NCBI GenBank assembly: GCA_002084765.1
Contig: NBMB01000010.1
Coordinates: 1 to 64,000, forward strand
From: Candidatus Cloacimonetes bacterium 4572_55
GTDB lineage: Bacteria > 4572-55
Length of the DNA stretch: 64,000 nt
Direction: 5' to 3'
The translations under genes and the position numbers were made by a program. The notes beneath the pieces were generated by a model that saw nothing but the letters and a program-made list of their open reading frames with translations, searched no databases and had not been told where the DNA came from. This document shows, piece by piece, positions 58,850 through 64,000 of the stretch (positions are counted from its first letter, which is position 1; each line of letters begins with the position of its first letter).

Positions 58850-61800
58850 TTAAAATATGGATTTCGGACATTGAAATCCATACAGCCTGCTCCCCTGATA
58901 AAAAGGATTGCTCGGTGAAATATCATAGGTGATGATCACAGTTGTATAATCCAGATCAAAATACCAGCGGATTTTGGTCGAAATATCTCGCATCTTACGA
59001 TTGCCCTTCCTATCCGTATATGGCTCTTGTTCATAGCGAGCTTCCCGCATCAGTCTTATCCACGCCCATTGCCCTGTATGCGTCAATTCCTTACTGATCA
59101 CGTTTGAGGTATTCTCTTGTTTCACCTTAATCTCGAGCCTGGCAGAAGCGTCTCCTTCTCCTGGCCAATTAAAGGATTTTCGTTTGACTGGTCCCTCATA
59201 AGCCCGTTTAAGCGACGTACCGTCAATGGACAAAAAAGTCAGATTAAAGATCGGCTTTCCTTGCCCCTCTGACAGATTCTCATGCTTATCCGTTTTCTCT
59301 TGGATAGTGAATTCTATCCCAAAATCGCGGTTCTTAAAGAAATCCGTTTGGATCGCGCTCACTTGACCAAGTGCTTTTTTGGATCGACTCGGAAGGCCCA
59401 GGCCTCCCCATCGGCTTTTACTGATGTTGGACTTCCACGATCCCCAGCGGACGAACGCCCCAATCTCATCGTCATAAAACTTCCGTAACACGCCATCTTT
59501 GCCGAGAAATCGTTCCACGTCGCTGATGATCGCGTCGTCGCCTTCTGGATTAAAAGGATATTTATCGCTCAAAGAATTTTTGAATTCGCTGTACACATCC
59601 TGGTGCCATATATCGTTCAGATGAGAAGTTGCCGCGCCGCGCACTGTGGGCCACACAATGTCTGTCAGCGGATTCTCAAAAATCGCTTTGCGTCCATTAG
59701 AATAAAACTTCAGTCGGTTAACGGTCTTAAACGTCTCGGGCAAAGGACCGTTGTTTTGGATAGCACTCAAAGCAAATTCCTTTGCCGCATCGCCGGACAA
59801 GCCGTCCAACTCCCCGCCCAACTCATATAATTTAAAGCAGGCGTCCGCCAATTTCGACTTTTCTTCGACAAGTTTATGCAGATCCCCAAAGGATCGATTC
59901 ACTGGATGTTCTTTGCGCTTCATATATTTTTCCAGATAAGGAATGGTGGGCAGATCCGGATCAAACGTGGTCTGATTCGCCACATTTCTCAACAACGTGA
60001 CCAATGGCGTGCCAGTATCGCCCAAAACGTTTAAATTTTCAGCAACTGTGGAAATAGATCGAGCACTCTTATATTTCACACCTTTAAGATAATCTTGCCA
60101 TTCCTTGATATAGTCCGAGAAATATTTCTCGACAAGTTTTTCAGCCAACTGCTCGGGGTCCTTAGGGATTCCTTTGGGCAACGAATCTTTATCCAAAGCA
60201 AGAACCCAATCGCTCCCCTGAGCCTCGCTAAGTCTTTCAATCGCTTTTTCGACATGCTCCTCCCATGCTCTTTTTGTGAACGCGCCCAGAGCCTCGTCTG
60301 TTCCCTGAAAAATCGCGGAATACCGGTCGCCCAACCCGTCCCATAACGTAAAGTTTTTAAACGCACTCGGAGTGGAGTTGATTAAATTCGTATACATATT
60401 ATCTATTGTTAGCTCCGAGACCAAAATTTTCCGAACCTCTTTGACCAAATCCAGATCATTCTCAAACGGATCGATATTGCCTGCATACAATTCCTGAATA
60501 TATCGTTGGAAGACCTCCTGAGTAATAGATTCAGGCTTTGCTTCGGGTATTACCGTCGCGCTATCTTCTGGCGCGACATCCGGTTCCTCCTCTGGCTCAG
60601 TCAGACCCTGCTTGGCTTGATAGAGACTCCACAACTGTTCTTCCAGAAAGGACGCATCCGGGCTCTCTTCGAGACGATGATATTCCTCTGTGCCCATCAG
60701 CAGATATGCCTTCAAATAGTCGTATGGCGAAAACGTGACGTTTTTTTGAGACTGGCGGTACGCTCGTAATTTCTTCTCGATCTCGCCTTTATAAATGCCC
60801 TTTATGACAATTGCTATTAACTTTTTATTATACATCTCCTCGACCGCAGAGATTGGTGCTTCCCTGCCCAGTCCCCACATGAAAAAATTGTTACTATAAC
60901 GCTCCCGAAGATTGGATATCTCCCTGTACGAGGAAGTCAGTTTGCTCTCCGTAGAGACGTCCTTGAGTTCTTCCGATATCTCTTTGGCATTTCCGGTGAT
61001 GTTACCGCTTTGCAGACCCGCCTGGAATGTCCAGAAAAGAGAAAAAACCATAATAATGAGCGCGCTCAACACCGCGCCGACCTTAAAGCGCATCTCAAAA
61101 ACGGATCGAGCCGTCAACGGTCGAGAAATATCTTTATCCGGTATGATGATGCGCATAAACAGGTCACGGATGAAATAGGGGCGGGTGTCCGTGTGAGAAC
61201 TTTTGATCTCGAAAGCGTCCTCCACAGCCTGACTGAAGCCATATTTCCCCTGAACCCTATCGATAATATTCAGAATCGGAATGCCTTCTTGCGTCCCGCT
61301 GGTGAAATAAAGTCCTCGGAAATATGGAGTCTTCTCATAGACATTCACCTCGAACAATCGCTCGATAAAGTAGCTCATCCCATCCTTTAGAATGGAAAAC
61401 TGGAAGGGAAAAATATAGACGCTGCTACTCTCTTTTGCTCTCATTTGTGTGCTGAGACGTTCCAATCGGGAAAATTCCAGCGTCTGTATAAGATTGTCAA
61501 ATTCACGATTAAAAACATCTTGCGGCTGAAACTCTTCGTTTTGCACCACGTCGATGGGAAGCGTATAACCCCATACCTGATTTCGCTGTTCAATTGTCAG
61601 AGACTCAAAGAATCTATTGAATCCGCCGATCAAATCGCACTTGGTAAAAAGGACATAAACAGGAACCAGAAACTGTAATTTTTCAATCAACTCGACAATA
61701 CGATGCCGTAAATCCTTTGCCAGTTCCTCAATCTCCTCCCGATCCGCGTCCAAAAAATCCTCGATGCTCACGCCAAGCAGAATTCCGTTCACCGGTCTAT

Positions 61801-62431
61801 TTTTGCGATGTTTGCTCAGCATATCGAGGAACGTATTCCATTCCTCTTTATCGTCTTCTTCGGTCATCCAGCGTCCAGCGGTATCCAAAAAAATACCTTG
61901 ATTGGCAAAATAAAATTCGCAATTTCGAGTGCCGCCAATGCCCCGATAATCGCTCTTGCCCACTGGAAATTTCAGCCCAGAATGTTCGATCGCGGTTGTT
62001 TTACCCGCGGAAGGGGGCCCAATGAACACGAACCAGGGTAATGTTGCCAGCGCGTCTCGATTGGTTTTGCTCTTCAACACCTGAAGGGCTTCCATAAATT
62101 TTTTATTGATTTCGTCGTACTCGCCCCGCTGACTCGGCTTGACATTCAACTGTTGGGCACTGGCTTGCTTCTGAAAAAAACTTTCCACATTGCCCGCGTT
62201 CTTCTTGGCTTTGACTTTTTTCATCACAAAAATGACCAACGCCAGGAGGACAATCGCGACAATGATAACAATTCGGACTATTTCCGGAATTCCGACCATC
62301 CCTCCGCCTTTCCAGACTAAGAAAGAGGTCAACATCACCAATATAAACCAGAAAAATTTGCTTTTAAAAGCTTTTCCGATCAGTCGGAAAACCGTAGTCA
62401 TTCGACTGAGGAGCATCATCATTTCACGCAT
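58850..62431 (-). CDS. tssM: Type VI secretion membrane complex subunit TssM (IcmF)
   Basis: Central inner-membrane subunit that spans the periplasm. The 1,193-residue protein has two N-terminal membrane segments (about 25-40 and 51-70), a cytosolic GTPase-like domain with intact P-loop GPPSAGKT (138-145) and FLDTAGRW, a third membrane segment near 450, and a large periplasmic part ending in the TssM C-terminal beta domain (RSFNWPGEG-like KSFNWPGEGDAS, QWAWIRLMREA). Length and order match type-i systems. TssJ, its usual outer-membrane lipoprotein partner, is not in view. Confidence 0.95.
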   Translation of the reverse strand: MREMMMLLSRMTTVFRLIGKAFKSKFFWFILVMLTSFLVWKGGGMVGIPEIVRIVIIVAIVLLALVIFVMKKVKAKKNAGNVESFFQKQASAQQLNVKPSQRGEYDEINKKFMEALQVLKSKTNRDALATLPWFVFIGPPSAGKTTAIEHSGLKFPVGKSDYRGIGGTRNCEFYFANQGIFLDTAGRWMTEEDDKEEWNTFLDMLSKHRKNRPVNGILLGVSIEDFLDADREEIEELAKDLRHRIVELIEKLQFLVPVYVLFTKCDLIGGFNRFFESLTIEQRNQVWGYTLPIDVVQNEEFQPQDVFNREFDNLIQTLEFSRLERLSTQMRAKESSSVYIFPFQFSILKDGMSYFIERLFEVNVYEKTPYFRGLYFTSGTQEGIPILNIIDRVQGKYGFSQAVEDAFEIKSSHTDTRPYFIRDLFMRIIIPDKDISRPLTARSVFEMRFKVGAVLSALIIMVFSLFWTFQAGLQSGNITGNAKEISEELKDVSTESKLTSSYREISNLRERYSNNFFMWGLGREAPISAVEEMYNKKLIAIVIKGIYKGEIEKKLRAYRQSQKNVTFSPYDYLKAYLLMGTEEYHRLEESPDASFLEEQLWSLYQAKQGLTEPEEEPDVAPEDSATVIPEAKPESITQEVFQRYIQELYAGNIDPFENDLDLVKEVRKILVSELTIDNMYTNLINSTPSAFKNFTLWDGLGDRYSAIFQGTDEALGAFTKRAWEEHVEKAIERLSEAQGSDWVLALDKDSLPKGIPKDPEQLAEKLVEKYFSDYIKEWQDYLKGVKYKSARSISTVAENLNVLGDTGTPLVTLLRNVANQTTFDPDLPTIPYLEKYMKRKEHPVNRSFGDLHKLVEEKSKLADACFKLYELGGELDGLSGDAAKEFALSAIQNNGPLPETFKTVNRLKFYSNGRKAIFENPLTDIVWPTVRGAATSHLNDIWHQDVYSEFKNSLSDKYPFNPEGDDAIISDVERFLGKDGVLRKFYDDEIGAFVRWGSWKSNISKSRWGGLGLPSRSKKALGQVSAIQTDFFKNRDFGIEFTIQEKTDKHENLSEGQGKPIFNLTFLSIDGTSLKRAYEGPVKRKSFNWPGEGDASARLEIKVKQENTSNVISKELTHTGQWAWIRLMREARYEQEPYTDRKGNRKMRDISTKIRWYFDLDYTTVIITYDISPSNPFYQGSRLYGFQCPKSIF

Positions 62432-62470
62432 GGTTTTTTACCTTTCTGTTACCAAATTTGTTATGGAAAA

Positions 62471-63160
62471 TCAATTTAAAGGGATGTTTCGGATAAACTC
62501 AGCAGCACTATTCGCCGCGTTGCTGGCTACCATGAAAAATCCGATATAGAACAATAATCCGATCACCAAAATTGACGCAAAAAGCGGCCAAAATGGAATC
62601 GATCGGATAGATTCTGTCGGGGAACTCTCGTCCGGGTAGGCGTGGGTGGACAGGTCTGCAGATCGATCTCGCATGCGTTCCGGCAACATCCGGCGCAGGT
62701 CTCGATACGCGTCCGATATGATATACTTCAGCTTTTCTTGCTCATATATTTGATATTTACCCTTAAATCCCAGAGAGAGGCAGAGATAAAACACCTCCAA
62801 GACCTGAGAATTTCCCCGAACTTTTTCCATGCGCTCAAAAAATTCCTCGCCCGCGTTAGGGGTGTTGAAATGTTCCAATTGGAGGGGCTGTTGCGTCCAA
62901 TTCACTTTCTCATCCATCATAGAGATCAAAGCAAATTTCGCATTCTCTATCTCTTCATGCTCATAGCTAACGTCTTTTGCGTCATTCTCAAAATTTCGCA
63001 AAATACTGTTTAATTTCATCCTCAAAAAATCAAAATCCTCTGTTTCCCGCAATTTCTCTAACTGAACCATGACGGTGAAAATCTCGTCGCAAAGCTCAGC
63101 AAGTCGTTTCTTTTCACCTTCGCGCTTTTGATCGGAACGACCGCGCTTGGAATGAGCCAT
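62471..63160 (-). CDS. tssL: Type VI secretion membrane complex subunit TssL (DotU)
   Basis: Inner-membrane partner of TssM. The 229-residue protein has a cytosolic DotU domain (about 20-170; ENAKFALISMMDEKV, EEFFERMEKVR, VFYLCLSLGFKGKY) and one C-terminal membrane segment (about 187-210). The periplasmic tail is only about 20 residues, with no OmpA-like peptidoglycan-binding domain as in some TssL proteins, so anchoring must come from elsewhere. ATG 63160 follows AAGGAG. Confidence 0.93.
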   Translation of the reverse strand: MAHSKRGRSDQKREGEKKRLAELCDEIFTVMVQLEKLRETEDFDFLRMKLNSILRNFENDAKDVSYEHEEIENAKFALISMMDEKVNWTQQPLQLEHFNTPNAGEEFFERMEKVRGNSQVLEVFYLCLSLGFKGKYQIYEQEKLKYIISDAYRDLRRMLPERMRDRSADLSTHAYPDESSPTESIRSIPFWPLFASILVIGLLFYIGFFMVASNAANSAAEFIRNIPLN

Positions 63161-63186
63161 CTTTTTCTCCTTGATATCATACGAAA

Positions 63187-64000
63187 TTACGTATCTTGTT
63201 TAATCGCATAGATTTCTACCTTTAATCCCTTCAATTTGTCCGGCACAAAAACAGCCAACTCTCGATTATTCCGAATCGCCTCCCAGAAGGGTCCTTGTTG
63301 ATCCCAACGAAAATAGAAAAGACCAGGCTTTGCCGGCGCGCCAGCAGGCGGTCGGCTGACGTATGTCAGGTGGATCGCCTTTACATAAGCTCCGGTCAAT
63401 TTATGGATCACGTTCGGAGCCGCCACTTTGACAATACCCGGAACTTCGTCCATGATCCGCCGCTCCTCAATCGTCTCGCTGCTTGCCACAAAATAGAAGC
63501 GCGCGTCATAGAAAAGCGACTCGTCCGAGACTTTGCCCCGATAAAAATATCCCTCCTTTTCCAGAGGAATGACCACGCAATTGTCGGGAACAACCTCGCT
63601 CAGAAGGATCATAATATCTTCATAGAGTTGGTTGAAACATTCGGACAGATTGTCATGATCATAGATCGGCAATTTTCTCGGTCGGATTTGGCTCCCTCTG
63701 GCAAAAGTCGTCAGTTGCGCGGCGAGGGAAAGAAAGGTTTTATAAACCTCTTCGGGATGCGCGTTCTGTAACTCATTGAAATGATTTAAGATCGGGATAA
63801 AGCTATTTGTCGTCTGCAGGATACCGAGGATCGTCAACTCGCTGCCGGTAAACTCGATCTGACCAGAACTCTGCTCCCGACGACGATTCCACAGAGAGTC
63901 GCTTTTTGTGACAAGCTGCTCCAGAATGCTACGAATCTTGACCATCAGACTCCGAGACGCGTCTATAGAGATGCACATCGGGATAAAATCTTTCTTTAGA
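63187..64000 (-). CDS. tssK: Type VI secretion baseplate subunit TssK (partial)
   Basis: Links the baseplate to the TssL/TssM membrane complex. Only the C-terminal part, about 270 of roughly 440 residues, is in the window. The frame is open to the right edge, and residues there (DFIPMCISIDAS) match the family's FIPPCLxIxAS. Further features are PEEVYKTFLSLAAQLTTF and the C-terminal adhesin-like domain with KVAAPNVIHKLTGAYVKAIH. The gene starts outside the window, so any internal start such as 63978 is not the true one. First of the visible minus-strand genes of the locus. Confidence 0.9.
   Translation of the reverse strand, partial: LKKDFIPMCISIDASRSLMVKIRSILEQLVTKSDSLWNRRREQSSGQIEFTGSELTILGILQTTNSFIPILNHFNELQNAHPEEVYKTFLSLAAQLTTFARGSQIRPRKLPIYDHDNLSECFNQLYEDIMILLSEVVPDNCVVIPLEKEGYFYRGKVSDESLFYDARFYFVASSETIEERRIMDEVPGIVKVAAPNVIHKLTGAYVKAIHLTYVSRPPAGAPAKPGLFYFRWDQQGPFWEAIRNNRELAVFVPDKLKGLKVEIYAIKQDT

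Overview
The window (about 48% GC by eye) looks like part of the chromosome of an uncultured Gram-negative bacterium, probably of the FCB or related candidate-phylum type. The reasons are FlgD/Por-like C-terminal sorting domains with the NYPNPF motif, very large secreted Fn3- and cadherin-like repeat proteins, an MglA/roadblock polarity module, DUF4388 signalling proteins and a long SRP RNA with an Alu domain. I cannot name the lineage from the sequence alone.

Layout. 1-9 kb: housekeeping genes (argF, an ABC-2 exporter pair, rhomboid protease, xseA, a response regulator, malQ, nadA). 9.1-15.1 kb: a 2,001-residue secreted protein with 14 Fn3 repeats. 15.2-22.1 kb: a minus-strand block read from right to left as tadA, tRNA-Ser(CGA), tRNA-Ser(GGA), tRNA-Ala(CGC), SRP RNA, dnaX (disrupted), a DUF4388 gene, recR, then roadblock, mglA, pgsA, pgpA. 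22.5-31.8 kb: accessory genes (NACHT-FGE protein, orphan ABC ATPase, Rpn-type nuclease) around a LysM/FecR, recN, DUF4388-FliM-like operon. 31.9-42.4 kb, minus strand: a 2,645-residue cadherin-like/dockerin protein, a short sorting-domain protein, a cytosolic histidine kinase and two tandem paralogous small membrane proteins. 42.7-49.6 kb: pncB and a large secreted protein gene broken by three indels and a stop codon. 49.9-64 kb: a type VI secretion locus (tssF and an AAA/nuclease gene on plus; tssK, tssL, tssM, tagF, tssA, tssB, tssC on minus), running off the right edge.

How the genes fit together. Three surface proteins of very different size share one N-terminal module, so they look like one exported family with interchangeable bodies. 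The mglA, roadblock and DUF4388 genes suggest a polarity or motility signalling network spread among DNA-metabolism operons. The type VI locus carries the membrane complex, sheath and part of the baseplate, but not tssE, tssG, tssH, hcp or vgrG within the window.

Most novel-looking points: the paired small membrane proteins upstream of a soluble histidine kinase; a DUF4388 gene in the place usually held by ybaB between dnaX and recR; a DUF4388-FliM-like fusion; a TssA with two ImpA_N domains; tadA reading through a whole tRNA gene; and dispersed intergenic repeats next to the large accessory genes. The broken dnaX and the indels in the 44-49 kb gene mean that sequence or assembly errors must be kept in mind.
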